64,000 bases of DNA from Shimia sp965227725 (GCF_965227725.1 NZ_CBDDGH010000004.1:62001-126000), one strand, 5' to 3'; positions 54,916 to 63,929 are shown, counted from the first letter of the stretch. The notes: generated by a model not told the origin, from the sequence alone. Translations and numbers: made by a program.

Positions 54916-56162
54916 TGAAAGCCAGTGTCTGGATTTCACTGTTGAGCTTGGCTTGCCTGCCAGCACTTGCCTTTGGACAAAATATCCAACTTGAGACCGC
55001 TGTAAAAGAGGATCGGAAAATCATCATGGGCGCGCGCACCGATGTGCCGCCATTCATCTGGAAGGACAAAAGAACCCAAAAATACCGCGGGCTTTTTTGG
55101 GATATCTGCGTTGAGGCACTCGTGCGCTCAAATCGGCCATTCGAAACCGTGCCGATTTCGGCGGGGCAACGATCGGACCTTTTGTCCAAAGGCAGTTATT
55201 GCACAGAGGACGGCGAGACATACGTCACATGCACCGCCGAGATCGCGACAGTGGAACTGCTGTGCGATCCGACCACTGTAAATCTGAAACGGATGCAGAC
55301 CTTCTCAGAAATAGATAACGAAGACCAAGGAGAAGGCCTGCACCGCTTTGTTTTCTCCCCCATCCTTTATCTGGCAAATGGTTCGTATTTTCAGCTGGGC
55401 TATCCAAGAAGAGTGTTTCGTGAACAGCTTGCAACGACCCTGAAGCTTAGATGCACTCAGTTCCCCGAGTTGGAGCCTGTTTTTTGCGCCGAGCGCGAAC
55501 ACCCGACCGGTTGGGAATGGCTTCGCCGACCCGATACTGAATCCTTTGAAAAAAAGCCAAGCATAAACTGGACGACTGCCTGTGATGCCATCCTTGAGGC
55601 CATGGCGACAGACAAGAACTTGCCGGAAAACACCGAAGACCCAGAGCGCAAAGTTTGGCCTCCGCAAATCTGGCCGGAGCCGGACCCGGTAAAGCCTGAG
55701 TTCGAAATTTGGGGGTACCTCGAAGGGTCGACCATCGGTCCGTCAGTTATCAAAGCAGCGGAACTGGCCCCCTCCTCCGTCGGCATTTGCCCCCAAGCTT
55801 TTGACTCTCACACCTTAGCCACAGAAGCCTTCTGCAACGGAAAGATCTACCGCTATTTCGGAGATGTCGATCTCGTTCGAGCGGCGGTCAACGCCTATCG
55901 CGCCAACAATACAGATAACGATTGCCCCGCAGACGAAACGCCCTCTTCTCGTGGGACCTATGAACCCTATGCTTTGGTTCTTTCCAACGAAAAAAGAGGT
56001 TTCGCCGAGGACTTCACCCTGGCGCTGTATTCCATGTTCACCGATGGCACGATTGCCCAGATGTTCGACGGAAGATTCGGGGAGAGACGTCGGTCTCAGT
56101 ATCTTGAAACCTTGTTCAGAATTAACAGCATCCCAACTGGTGAGGCGAATATCGAGAAATAG
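54915..56162 (+). CDS. Family-3 solute-binding-protein-like receptor with insertions
   Basis: 415 aa from the ATG at 54915. Signal peptide MKASVWISLLSLACLPALAFG. Type 3 (amino-acid/glutamate-receptor) periplasmic binding fold: MGARTDVPPFIWKD, RGLFWDICVEALV, VELLCDPTTVNLKRM (compare the DLxCxxTTxTxxR block of the family), FVFSPILYLANGSYF, and EPYALVLSNEKRGFAEDFTLALYSMFTDGTIAQMFDGRFG. A roughly 100-residue Pro/Trp-rich insertion sits in the middle (about 180-275), and ten cysteines suggest disulfides. There is no ABC permease nearby; the coupled partner is the nine-helix protein upstream, so a sensor role is more likely than import. Confidence 0.82.
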   Translation: MKASVWISLLSLACLPALAFGQNIQLETAVKEDRKIIMGARTDVPPFIWKDKRTQKYRGLFWDICVEALVRSNRPFETVPISAGQRSDLLSKGSYCTEDGETYVTCTAEIATVELLCDPTTVNLKRMQTFSEIDNEDQGEGLHRFVFSPILYLANGSYFQLGYPRRVFREQLATTLKLRCTQFPELEPVFCAEREHPTGWEWLRRPDTESFEKKPSINWTTACDAILEAMATDKNLPENTEDPERKVWPPQIWPEPDPVKPEFEIWGYLEGSTIGPSVIKAAELAPSSVGICPQAFDSHTLATEAFCNGKIYRYFGDVDLVRAAVNAYRANNTDNDCPADETPSSRGTYEPYALVLSNEKRGFAEDFTLALYSMFTDGTIAQMFDGRFGERRRSQYLETLFRINSIPTGEANIEK

Positions 56163-56247
56163 CGCCCCCTTGCATTTATTCGCATTTATAATCTGGCAGC
56201 GCCAAACCGAAATCCGCTGATTTTCCCATCCGTTCACAAGCCTCAAA

Positions 56248-56282
56248 AACTGCGGTTTGCGGCCCCCGCCGGAGCCGCAAAC
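56248..56282 (-). terminator. Hairpin terminator of the PhzF operon
   Basis: 9-bp perfect stem GTTTGCGGC / GCCGCAAAC around ten bases; on the minus strand a GTTTTTG run follows shortly after. Lies just behind the stop of the PhzF-type gene. Confidence 0.6.
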
Positions 56283-56288
56283 GCTTGT

Positions 56289-57470
56289 TCAATGTGTTTC
56301 GAGCGAGATGTATACATCCATCTCGGCGTCGGGATCAAAATCGCTAAGGTCCATGACCGAAAAGAACATCGCGCATACGGGCGACTCCATCTCTTTTTTG
56401 ACCACGTCCTGATAATCCTCGTGGCTTCGGAACTGCACGATATCGAGGTATGTGCCGTCAGGTTTGCGCACAAGTTCGCGGCGCAAGATGCCCGGCTCAT
56501 GGGCGACAAAGTCCCTTTGAAACACGGCCGAAGCCGCAAGCAGATCTGCCTCTGTTTTTCCTTCAGCAAGTTTGATCGGTGCCAGAACGGTCACCGGTGA
56601 CGTCGCCTCCCCATCCGCCCTTGGCGTGTCGGGCTCTATGATCCGGGTCGCCCCTGACACGCGGATCCCTTCGCCCGGTGTGGCACTGAACTGCGCTTTC
56701 AACAGCGACCGCGCCCCCATGTCTTCTCCTTGCACGATGTCGATCCCACCCTCATGTGGCCAGCCGATATCGCGCAGATAGCCAGACAATGCGGCGGCGG
56801 CGGCCCCTGTCGCGGGGTCTTCAGCCACGCCGCCAATGGAAAAGGCATTGCGGCTGTGAAAAAGGCGCGGTGTTTCCGCCCACAACAGACTGATCGTCGT
56901 CAGATCATGCGCCCGCATGAGCTGCGCACCTTCCGCCAAATCATATGACATTGCCGCAAGCCTCTGTCTGTCGCGCAATGCAAGGATCAGGTGATTGTTC
57001 CCGGCATTGGCGCGCGCGGGTGGCAATGCCGGGTCAAGATCGGCGGCTTTCAGGCCAAAAAGCGCAAGCCCCGCCGCCACCAGATCCGGGTCCGCCTCAG
57101 CGCTGTGAGTGGGAGGAGAGGTCAGCGTGGCGCTGCCGTCATTTTTGGTTTCCACGCTGATGCGACCCGAATTCAGATCAAGTTGAAACAGTCCGGCACC
57201 CTCTCGCGCAGTCAGGGCGTTGCCCAGCGCGATGGTGGCATGTCCGCAAAAAGCCACCTCTTCCTCGGGCGAGAAGTAGCGCACCCGCCATGCGTCACCC
57301 TGAGGCGCGGCGAAGACTGTTTCGGAATATCCCACCTCCTGAGCGAGGCGCTGCATTTCAAAGTCGGTGGGAAGCGTATCGCCGAGCACGACACCTGCGG
57401 GGTTGCCGCCTGTGGCGCCATCGGAGAAGGCCGCCACTCTGAGAACGTTCAGGTTGATGCTATCTTTCAT
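56289..57470 (-). CDS. PhzF-family isomerase fused to a C-terminal dimeric alpha-beta barrel domain
   Basis: 393 aa. Residues 1 to about 280 are PhzF-like (RVAAFSDGATGGNPAGVVLGD; QEVGYSETVFA with the catalytic Glu; VAFCGHATIALG; EDPATGAAAAALSGYLRD). From about 290 (VTVLAPIKLAEGKTEADLLAASAVFQRDF to YISLETH) there is a separate ferredoxin-like domain of the antibiotic-monooxygenase/dimeric-barrel kind. PhzF enzymes isomerise or epimerise small metabolites; this fusion is unusual. Last gene of a three-gene minus-strand unit, 113 bp after the hydrolase. Confidence 0.85.
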   Translation of the reverse strand: MKDSINLNVLRVAAFSDGATGGNPAGVVLGDTLPTDFEMQRLAQEVGYSETVFAAPQGDAWRVRYFSPEEEVAFCGHATIALGNALTAREGAGLFQLDLNSGRISVETKNDGSATLTSPPTHSAEADPDLVAAGLALFGLKAADLDPALPPARANAGNNHLILALRDRQRLAAMSYDLAEGAQLMRAHDLTTISLLWAETPRLFHSRNAFSIGGVAEDPATGAAAAALSGYLRDIGWPHEGGIDIVQGEDMGARSLLKAQFSATPGEGIRVSGATRIIEPDTPRADGEATSPVTVLAPIKLAEGKTEADLLAASAVFQRDFVAHEPGILRRELVRKPDGTYLDIVQFRSHEDYQDVVKKEMESPVCAMFFSVMDLSDFDPDAEMDVYISLETH

Positions 57471-57583
57471 GGGTTTGGTCCTTTTTCTGTCATTGCCGTT
57501 CAGAACGGGCAGCTCAAATGTGGGATGTCATGGCTGCCCGTTTGCACTGCCCTGGCAGATCATCACGCCAGGGCCGGGAACCG

Positions 57584-58546
57584 CTACTGGGTGACACGTG
57601 CGAGAAATTCCTGCATCTCGGCCGCAATCACATCGCCATACTCCTCAAGCGCGAAATGACCGGTGTCCAGCAGATGGAATTCCACATCGGTCAGGTCCGC
57701 CTTGTAGGGATGGGCGCCATCTGCGGGAAAGATATGGTCGTTCTTGCCCCAGACGATCAGCGCCGGCGGCTGATGCTCTTGGAACAGGGCCTGCCACTTG
57801 GGGTACTCAGCAACATTGGTGCCGTAGTCCAGGAACATCTCCAGTTGCACCTCTTGATTGCCCGGGCGGTCCAGCAGGTACTGAACGTGCCAATAGTTGT
57901 CGGGGCTGACTGTAGAGACATCGCCCACACCATGGGTGAATTGCCATTTGGTTGCGTCAAGCGTCAGAAAGCCACGCAGCGCATCGCCGTTTTCCGTACT
58001 GGGATCGGCCCAATAGGCTTTGATCGGATCCCAGAATTCGCGCAGGCCTTCATCATAGGCATTGCCGTTTTGAATCACGAACCCCGTGACGCGCTCGGGG
58101 TGTTCGGCAAACATGCGATACCCAACAGGCGCGCCGTAATCCATCAGGTAGACGCTATAGGTGTCGACCCCTTTGGCGTCGATCAGGCGGGTGACGGTTT
58201 CCGCGGCATTGGCAAAGCTGTAGTCATAGCTTTCCGCAGATGGCATGTCCGATGCGCCGTAGCCCAGATAATCCGGTGCAATCACGTGATAATCCTCGGC
58301 CAGCACGGGAATGAGGTCGCGGAACATATGCGACGAGGTGGGAAACCCGTGCAGAAGAAGCACGGTCGGTTTGGACGGATCACCTGCTTCACGATAGGCA
58401 ATATTGTGCCCGTCAATCTCCATGGATTTCATATCCACGGCAAAGGGGCTTTCCGCAGCGGTCGCACTGTTGGGGTGGATCATCGGCAATAGCATGGTGC
58501 CGGCCAGCAGCGTGGTAAGTACGGGAATACGCAAAGATTTTGTCAT
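57584..58546 (-). CDS. Exported alpha/beta hydrolase (haloalkane-dehalogenase-like)
   Basis: 320 aa. Signal peptide (VLTTLLAGTMLLPMIHPNSATA). Alpha/beta hydrolase fold with oxyanion LLLHGFPTSSHMFRDLI, nucleophile region VYLMDYGAPVGYRMF (Asp as nucleophile, as in epoxide hydrolases and haloalkane dehalogenases), LIVWGKNDHIFP and catalytic His in DTGHFALEEYGD. Periplasmic; substrate unknown. ATGA overlap with the flavoprotein gene upstream. Confidence 0.87.
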   Translation of the reverse strand: MTKSLRIPVLTTLLAGTMLLPMIHPNSATAAESPFAVDMKSMEIDGHNIAYREAGDPSKPTVLLLHGFPTSSHMFRDLIPVLAEDYHVIAPDYLGYGASDMPSAESYDYSFANAAETVTRLIDAKGVDTYSVYLMDYGAPVGYRMFAEHPERVTGFVIQNGNAYDEGLREFWDPIKAYWADPSTENGDALRGFLTLDATKWQFTHGVGDVSTVSPDNYWHVQYLLDRPGNQEVQLEMFLDYGTNVAEYPKWQALFQEHQPPALIVWGKNDHIFPADGAHPYKADLTDVEFHLLDTGHFALEEYGDVIAAEMQEFLARVTQ

Positions 58547-59196
58547 TGGTCAGTTCCTTTCAAAGTTGGGGTGCCGCGCGCGAGCGTCGCGCGCAGGGCA
58601 GAGGTTTCGGCCCGCAGGGCCTCGTTTTCGCGGCGCAACGCCGCAATCTCTTGGTGCGCCTCATCGACCGTGAGGCGCTGGGGAATATGGCTGGGGCAGT
58701 TCCAGTCGAAGGCCTCAACAGTGATCATCACCGCGCGCTCGGGACGCGCCCGGTAGGATGGGTCATGCAACTGGTCCAGAATTTCGGGATGGTCGTCGCC
58801 TTCAATCAGACGCGCGCGGCCCCACAGCTTCAGGCGGCGGCGGTTGGGGTAGTCCATCAAAATCATCGACAACCGATCATTGCCCGACAGGTTCCCCGCG
58901 CTGATATACTGACGGTTTCCGCGATAATCGGCATAGCCAAGCGTCTGGGACGACAGCACCTTCAGAAAGCCCGCCGGGCCACCGCGAAACTGCACATAAG
59001 GCCATCCTGTCTGAGACACCGAGGCCTGATAGAAACCGTCACGCGCGGTGATAAAATCGATCTCTTGGGGTCCGAGTTCATCTGGGTAGACCACATCGTC
59101 AGACAAGAGCTTGGCATAGGCATCTGCAGAGCCCTTGCGATGCTGCTGCGAGCGTACGGCAGGCGTAAAGGCGATGGTCGCGAAGGCACGTGCCAT
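58543..59196 (-). CDS. Pyridoxamine-5'-phosphate-oxidase-like flavoprotein
   Basis: 217 aa from the ATG at 59196 (AAAGGAG upstream). FMN-binding split barrel: DFITARDGFYQASVSQTGWPYVQFRGGPAGFLKVL, DYRGNRQYISAGNL, RLSMILMDYPNRRRLKLWGRARLI. A C-terminal Glu/Ala/Arg-rich coiled coil (VDEAHQEIAALRRENEALRAETSALRATLA) is added. Substrate unknown. Divergent from a LysR gene 142 bp away, and first of three genes. Confidence 0.85.
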   Translation of the reverse strand: MARAFATIAFTPAVRSQQHRKGSADAYAKLLSDDVVYPDELGPQEIDFITARDGFYQASVSQTGWPYVQFRGGPAGFLKVLSSQTLGYADYRGNRQYISAGNLSGNDRLSMILMDYPNRRRLKLWGRARLIEGDDHPEILDQLHDPSYRARPERAVMITVEAFDWNCPSHIPQRLTVDEAHQEIAALRRENEALRAETSALRATLARGTPTLKGTDQ

Positions 59197-59338
59197 AGCG
59201 TTCTCCTTTCGGAAACTCATTCATTCGTCTTGGTTGGGATGCCCGACTGGGCTGTTTCTGAATGTAAATGTGCGCATCACACCGCAATTTGACAAACGAC
59301 AATGTCTATCGCAGGGTTAGAAAAACTAGGTCATAGCC

Positions 59339-60244
59339 ATGCACCGCAAAAACTACCCTCTGAACGCACTCCGCGCTTTCGAAGCGTCCGCGCGCCATCT
59401 CAGCTTTGTGGCAGCCGCCGAAGAGCTGTCTGTCACACCGGCAGCGATCAGCCACCAGGTCAAAAAACTTGAGGAGTTCCTCGGCTTCCCGCTGTTTCGG
59501 CGGCGGACGCGCGGCTTGGTTCTTGTCGAGGCTGGGCAGCTTCTCGCCAAAGAGCTGCACGCGGTGTTCATCAGTCTCGATCGCACCATGGAAAACGTGA
59601 TGGAGGCAGATCAAGGCGGCTCACTCGCCCTCTCCGTCGCGCCTACTTTCGCCGCGATGTGGCTGATCCCGAAGCTGCAGAAGTTCTATACGGAACATCC
59701 AGATATCGATGTGCGCATTTCTACTGGCCTGAGTCTGGTGGATTTTCAACGCGACGATTTTGACGCCGCCATTCGCCTCGGCCACGGCCAATGGCCCGGC
59801 CTTGAAGCCATCAAGCTCTTTGATGAGGCGGTTATTCCCATGTGCAGCCCCAGTCTTCTTGAAGGCCCCAACGCGATCAGAACGCCGTCTGATCTTCGAA
59901 AACATGTCCTGCTGCACAACCACTCAATGGATTTTGACCCGAACGCACCAACTTGGCAGACCTGGCTGGACGCAAGCGAAACAACCGACGTAGACGCCTC
60001 GCGCGGGATGCACTTCAGCTTACCGGACCATGGGCTGCAGGCCGCCATCGATGGCGCGGGTGTTGTCCTTGGCTGGCGAGTCCTGTCGGCAAAAGACGTC
60101 CAAGCCGGACGCGTGGTCGAGCTCTTCGACTTAGCAATCCCCTTGGGATCAACCTTTTACCTTGTCTATCCCGAAGCGCATTCACGACGCCCAAACATCG
60201 CAGCGCTCCGCGACTGGATGTTCCGGGAGCTGAAAAACGCCTGA
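59339..60244 (+). CDS. LysR-family transcriptional regulator (GcvA-like)
   Basis: 301 aa. N-terminal HTH (YPLNALRAFEASARHLSFVAAAEELSVTPAAISHQVKKLEEFLGFPLFRRRTRGL), the GcvA/AmpR-type signature, and an effector domain. Divergent from the flavoprotein - hydrolase - PhzF unit, which it most likely regulates. Ligand unknown. Confidence 0.92.
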   Translation: MHRKNYPLNALRAFEASARHLSFVAAAEELSVTPAAISHQVKKLEEFLGFPLFRRRTRGLVLVEAGQLLAKELHAVFISLDRTMENVMEADQGGSLALSVAPTFAAMWLIPKLQKFYTEHPDIDVRISTGLSLVDFQRDDFDAAIRLGHGQWPGLEAIKLFDEAVIPMCSPSLLEGPNAIRTPSDLRKHVLLHNHSMDFDPNAPTWQTWLDASETTDVDASRGMHFSLPDHGLQAAIDGAGVVLGWRVLSAKDVQAGRVVELFDLAIPLGSTFYLVYPEAHSRRPNIAALRDWMFRELKNA

Positions 60245-60467
60245 GGTGCATATCCCCGTCTCGCTGGAGTTCCGCCCATCTGCCGCTGCAATTGTGGGAT
60301 AGGTGCCTGTTCGCTGGTTGGCAAGCAACCCCCCATCGACACGCCCTCGCTCCGCGCAGAACATGTTTCGTTGTTCTCTTGGGTGCATTGCAGACATAGA
60401 CAACAAAGTGCCATCTAAAACTGCCAACCGCGCAGCCAAACCAGATAATCTGTATCAGAGGTCTAAA

Positions 60468-60542
60468 TGGTGCCCGGGGGCGGAATCGAACCACCGACAC
60501 GAGGATTTTCAATCCACTGCTCTACCCCTGAGCTACCCGGGC
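60468..60542 (-). tRNA. tRNA-Phe (GAA)
   Basis: 75 nt with encoded CCA. Acceptor stem GCCCGGG / CCCGGGC; D-arm GCTCAGGGGTAGAGC; anticodon loop TTGAAAA gives anticodon GAA; T-arm with GGTTCGATTCC. Complete cloverleaf, so intact. Confidence 0.93.
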
Positions 60543-60621
60543 ACGGGAAGGCTGTTCGCCTTGGGTGGGGTGCTTCTATGTCAGCCGCGCGGGGCTGTCC
60601 AGAGGGAAATGACAAAAAAAT

Positions 60622-60804
60622 TCAATGCAATCGCGAAGACTGTTTTTCGATCTCTTCCAGCGCCTCAATCGCCTCCTCAGGATCCTGAGACGGCACCGCA
60701 TAATCGCCTGAAAACCACTTGCTCAGGTCGATATCAGCGCAACGCTTAGAGCAGAACGGGCGGTAGTCCGCCACGGTTTCTTTCTTGCAGATCGGACAGC
60801 TCAT
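60622..60804 (-). CDS. yacG: DNA gyrase inhibitor YacG
   Basis: 60 aa. Four-Cys zinc knuckle CPIC (3, 6) and PFCSKRCADIDLSKWFSGDYAVP (18, 22), the whole-family signature. Binds GyrB and inhibits gyrase in E. coli. Start overlaps the stop of the RNase E/G gene by 4 bp. Confidence 0.92.
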   Translation of the reverse strand: MSCPICKKETVADYRPFCSKRCADIDLSKWFSGDYAVPSQDPEEAIEALEEIEKQSSRLH

Positions 60805-61835
60805 TTCAGCACCTCCGACAGCGGCGCACGCGCGTTTTTACGCTGCAGCTCGTAGTGGCCAAGCGAGGTCCAACCCACCAGCGTGGTCTCGATCTGATCG
60901 CGCTTGAAGGCGGCGCGCAGCGCGCTTTCAAACCCGCGGCGGTCCTTCTTGGGCATCGGGGCCAGATCCAGCACAATCTGCCCGCCGAGGCCGCGCACAC
61001 GCAGCGCCCGCGGCAGGGCTTTGGCAACGGCAAAATTGGCTTTGGTGCCTGCGGCCGGAGAGGTGTCACGGCCGGTGTTCACGTCCACTGCCACCAGCGC
61101 GCGGGTCGGTTCCACATACATGTAGGCCCCGCCGCCCAGCGCCACCTCGGCGCCCTCCGCCATCTCCAGCGCATCAAGCACGCCGTGGCTGTCAAAACTG
61201 CCCGCTTCGGTCACCACCTCCGCAGGATCTGACCAATCGCGCCAGGCGGAGACATGCGGGCCGTCGCCTTCGCTCAGCATCTCCGCCGCACCTTCCGCAT
61301 CCGCCAGAACCGCTTCACAAAGATCCAGCATCGCGCGGATGTCTTCGGCAATGTCCTCTTCTGCCGCGCCCTCGCAAGCAGAGCGCAGAATCAGGCCAAT
61401 GCGCGCCTCCTCGGGCAGGCCGCCGGCCTCCGCATGGGCAATCGCCAGCAGCGCATCGCGCGCGTCATCATCGCGGATCGAGCGGCTCACATTCACGCCC
61501 GGCGCTCCCGGAGTGACAATCACATAGCGGCTTTTGAACAGGATTTTCTGTGTCACCGGAATGGCTTTGCCAGGCTCGGCAATGCCGGTGACCTGCACCA
61601 GCATCTGATCCCCCGGCGCAAGCCCCTTCACCTGCCGCAGGAAGGCCGCGCCATCGGGCGTCTTCAAAAACATCCCGCCCTGCCCCTTCACAGGCCGGTC
61701 GGCAACCGCGCGGTAGATCGTGCCCACCCGCGGCGCATCGCCCTCAATCAACAGGTCATCAAGCTGGCCATCCACCATAAGAGCAGCGGCCTCGCGCCCA
61801 TTGATGTGGTCGAGAATGATCTGACGCCCCTTCAT
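60801..61835 (-). CDS. Ribonuclease E/G family protein, short form
   Basis: 344 aa, shorter than E. coli RNase G. Catalytic core visible: YVEPTRALVAVDVNTG with the first Mg Asp and GQIVLDLAPMPKKDRR with the second. The Zn-link CPxCxG motif and the C-terminal small domain are absent. Processes or degrades RNA. Sits between maf and yacG in a conserved alphaproteobacterial order. Confidence 0.88.
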   Translation of the reverse strand: MKGRQIILDHINGREAAALMVDGQLDDLLIEGDAPRVGTIYRAVADRPVKGQGGMFLKTPDGAAFLRQVKGLAPGDQMLVQVTGIAEPGKAIPVTQKILFKSRYVIVTPGAPGVNVSRSIRDDDARDALLAIAHAEAGGLPEEARIGLILRSACEGAAEEDIAEDIRAMLDLCEAVLADAEGAAEMLSEGDGPHVSAWRDWSDPAEVVTEAGSFDSHGVLDALEMAEGAEVALGGGAYMYVEPTRALVAVDVNTGRDTSPAAGTKANFAVAKALPRALRVRGLGGQIVLDLAPMPKKDRRGFESALRAAFKRDQIETTLVGWTSLGHYELQRKNARAPLSEVLK

Positions 61836-61847
61836 CTGCGCATCCTT

Positions 61848-62423
61848 TTACGTGTTTTGGTAAAGCGGATATCCGGCGGCCTGCAAAAGCCCGGCTGTCT
61901 CCGCAACGGGCAGCCCCACAATGCCAGTGAATGATCCGGAAATCCACGGAACGAAGGCCCCGGCTGGCCCCTGAATGGCGTAGCCCCCTGCCTTTCCATC
62001 CCAGTCGCCGGTAGCGAGATAGGCATTGAGCTCCGCGTTGGACAGCCGCTTCATCTTCACAGCACTCTCCACCTCGCGGGTCCAGAGCTGATCGCCTCTG
62101 CGCACCGCAACTGCCGTGATCACCCGGTGGCGACGCCCGGAAAGCGCCATAAGGAACTCTGCCGCCTCTCCGGCATCCGCAGGTTTGCCCATGATACGGC
62201 GCCCCAAAGCGACAGTGGTATCGGCGCACAGCACGATATCCTCAGGCGCGGCCTGCACAGCCTCCGCCTTCTGCCGCGCAATACGCGCGCAATAGGGGCG
62301 GGGCAGCTCGTTTTTGAGGGGGGTCTCATCAATATCGGGCGGGCGAATATCATCCGCCACAACCCCAATCTGTGCCAGCAATTCCCGGCGGCGCGGACTG
62401 CCCGAGCCCAAGATCAACTTCAT
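61848..62423 (-). CDS. maf: Maf-family nucleotide pyrophosphatase
   Basis: 191 aa. SGSPRRRELL at the N-terminus, the phosphate-contact KAEAV and DTTVAL blocks, and GGYAIQGPAGAFVPWISGSFTGIVGLP at the end. Hydrolyses non-canonical or modified NTPs, limiting misincorporation. Member of the infA-yacG run. Confidence 0.92.
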   Translation of the reverse strand: MKLILGSGSPRRRELLAQIGVVADDIRPPDIDETPLKNELPRPYCARIARQKAEAVQAAPEDIVLCADTTVALGRRIMGKPADAGEAAEFLMALSGRRHRVITAVAVRRGDQLWTREVESAVKMKRLSNAELNAYLATGDWDGKAGGYAIQGPAGAFVPWISGSFTGIVGLPVAETAGLLQAAGYPLYQNT

Positions 62424-62456
62424 CTCAGACCTCGTTTTGTCTGTCCGCGCAAAGGC

Positions 62457-62675
62457 TTACTTGAAGCGATAGTTGATCCGACCCTTGGTCAGATCATAAG
62501 GTGTCATCTCGACTTGGACTTTGTCGCCAGCCAGAACACGGATGCGGTTCTTGCGCATCTTGCCTGCCGTATGTGCGATGATCTCATGGCCGTTTTCCAG
62601 CTCGACCCGAAACGTCGCATTGGGCAGGAGTTCCTTCACGACACCGGGAAATTCGAGCAGTTCTTCCTTGGCCAT
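62457..62675 (-). CDS. infA: Translation initiation factor IF-1
   Basis: 72 aa, exact IF-1 length. OB fold KEELLEFPGVVKELLPNATFRVELENGHEIIAHTAGKMRKNRIRVLAGDKVQVEMTPYDLTKGRI. Binds the ribosomal A site during initiation. Preceded by GGAG. Confidence 0.97.
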   Translation of the reverse strand: MAKEELLEFPGVVKELLPNATFRVELENGHEIIAHTAGKMRKNRIRVLAGDKVQVEMTPYDLTKGRINYRFK

Positions 62676-62790
62676 GGTTTCTCCTTCACATTACACCCGC
62701 CTGTTGCGGGCTGCCTCTAAATGATCCCAAATGTGCTGCTTTTCAAGGGCAAACTCCCGCCAATTGCGCAAAAGTGACCCTCTGAATGCC

Positions 62791-63276
62791 TTATGACGCT
62801 GTGGAAACCGACGCCCCCCAGCGCTTTTGCAGATAGGCCACGATCTCATCGCGCGCCATCCGGTAGGCTGCGAGCTTGGCCTCACGTGCATCGCCGGTGG
62901 TCGCACCGCTTGGGTCTGACACCGGCCAGAACTCCAGATCAAGATGATCAAAACGGGTGAGCTTTTCCGCCTCAGCCCGGCTCGCGGGCGTCAGGGCCAC
63001 CACCATGTCAAAGCTTGAGAGGTCATCGCCAAGCTTTTCCATATCCGCAAAACTGCGGGTGCGGTGGCGGGCAAGCTCCACGCCGATCTCGTCACACACG
63101 GCAATCGCAAAGCCGTCGATGTCCAGATCGCTGCGAATCCCGGCGGATTGCACGTAAACGTCCATGCCGTAGAGCTTTTTCATGATGCCCTCCGCCATCG
63201 GAGAGCGCACCGCATTCTGATCACAGCAAAACAGAACCGACTGTGGCAAAGGCTGTTTCTGGTCCGTCTTTGCCAC
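62791..63276 (-). CDS. Low-molecular-weight protein-tyrosine-phosphatase / arsenate-reductase-like protein
   Basis: 161 aa. Phosphate loop FCCDQNAVRSPMAE fits Cys-x5-Arg-Ser, and the later DPSGATTGDAREAKL holds the general-acid Asp in place of the usual DPY. Phosphatase or arsenate reductase cannot be separated by sequence alone; the place beside UPF0262 and infA is typical of this group. Confidence 0.87.
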   Translation of the reverse strand: MAKTDQKQPLPQSVLFCCDQNAVRSPMAEGIMKKLYGMDVYVQSAGIRSDLDIDGFAIAVCDEIGVELARHRTRSFADMEKLGDDLSSFDMVVALTPASRAEAEKLTRFDHLDLEFWPVSDPSGATTGDAREAKLAAYRMARDEIVAYLQKRWGASVSTAS

Positions 63277-63281
63277 TTGCC

Positions 63282-63761
63282 TCAGCCTCCGAAATGCAGA
63301 ACGCAGATCAGGGTGAAAAGCCGTCGCGCGGTGTCCGTGTCCACCTCGGCCTTCCCCTCAAGCCGCTCCTGCAGCACACGTGCGCCTTCGTTGTGAATGC
63401 CGCGCCGCGCCATATCAATGGTCTCGATCTGGCTCGGCGGCAGGGTCTTCACCGCGTCAAAATAGCTCTCACAGATCGCCCAGTAATCTTTCACAACCTG
63501 GCGAAACGGGCTCAGGCTCAGGTGAAACTCCGCCGCCTTGTCCCCGCCTTCGGTCGCCACATCAAACACCAGCCGCTTTTCGCGAATGGCGAGATCGACG
63601 GAGAACGGCCCATCAGGCACCGCCCGATCCCCCCGCTTGGGCAGCTCAAAGCTGTTGTCCTCCAGCAGGTCAAAAATCGCGACTTTGCGTTCCTGATCAA
63701 TCTCCGGCGTGGGCGGCGGCAGGTTGCGGTCGTCAATCTGAATGTGGCTGATCCGGGACAT
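63282..63761 (-). CDS. UPF0262 family protein
   Basis: 159 aa from the ATG at 63761 (AGAGG upstream); the open frame extends to 63839 without family similarity. Conserved blocks KVAIFDLLEDNSFELP, GPFSVDLAIREKRLVFDV, HLSLSPFRQVVKDYWAICESYFDAVK and IDMARRGIHNEGARVLQERL. Function unknown; restricted largely to alphaproteobacteria and usually behind hisD, which is not in this window. Confidence 0.88.
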   Translation of the reverse strand: MSRISHIQIDDRNLPPPTPEIDQERKVAIFDLLEDNSFELPKRGDRAVPDGPFSVDLAIREKRLVFDVATEGGDKAAEFHLSLSPFRQVVKDYWAICESYFDAVKTLPPSQIETIDMARRGIHNEGARVLQERLEGKAEVDTDTARRLFTLICVLHFGG

Positions 63762-63929
63762 GGCTGCCTCTTCTCGGTGTTGCGATGCAGCATGAGTAGC
63801 GCAGCCGCGCCCGCCTTGTCTATGCACCGTCTGCCTCAAGCCGATCTCACGTCACGGCGCGACACGCTTGACAGGGCCCTGCCCGCCACGCGATGCCGGG
63901 GCCACCCGCACGCGACAAAGGATCACCTG

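Noticed and set aside
60303..60749. Plus-strand frame across tRNA-Phe
   Set aside because: It runs through an intact tRNA and antisense to yacG, with no recognisable protein.
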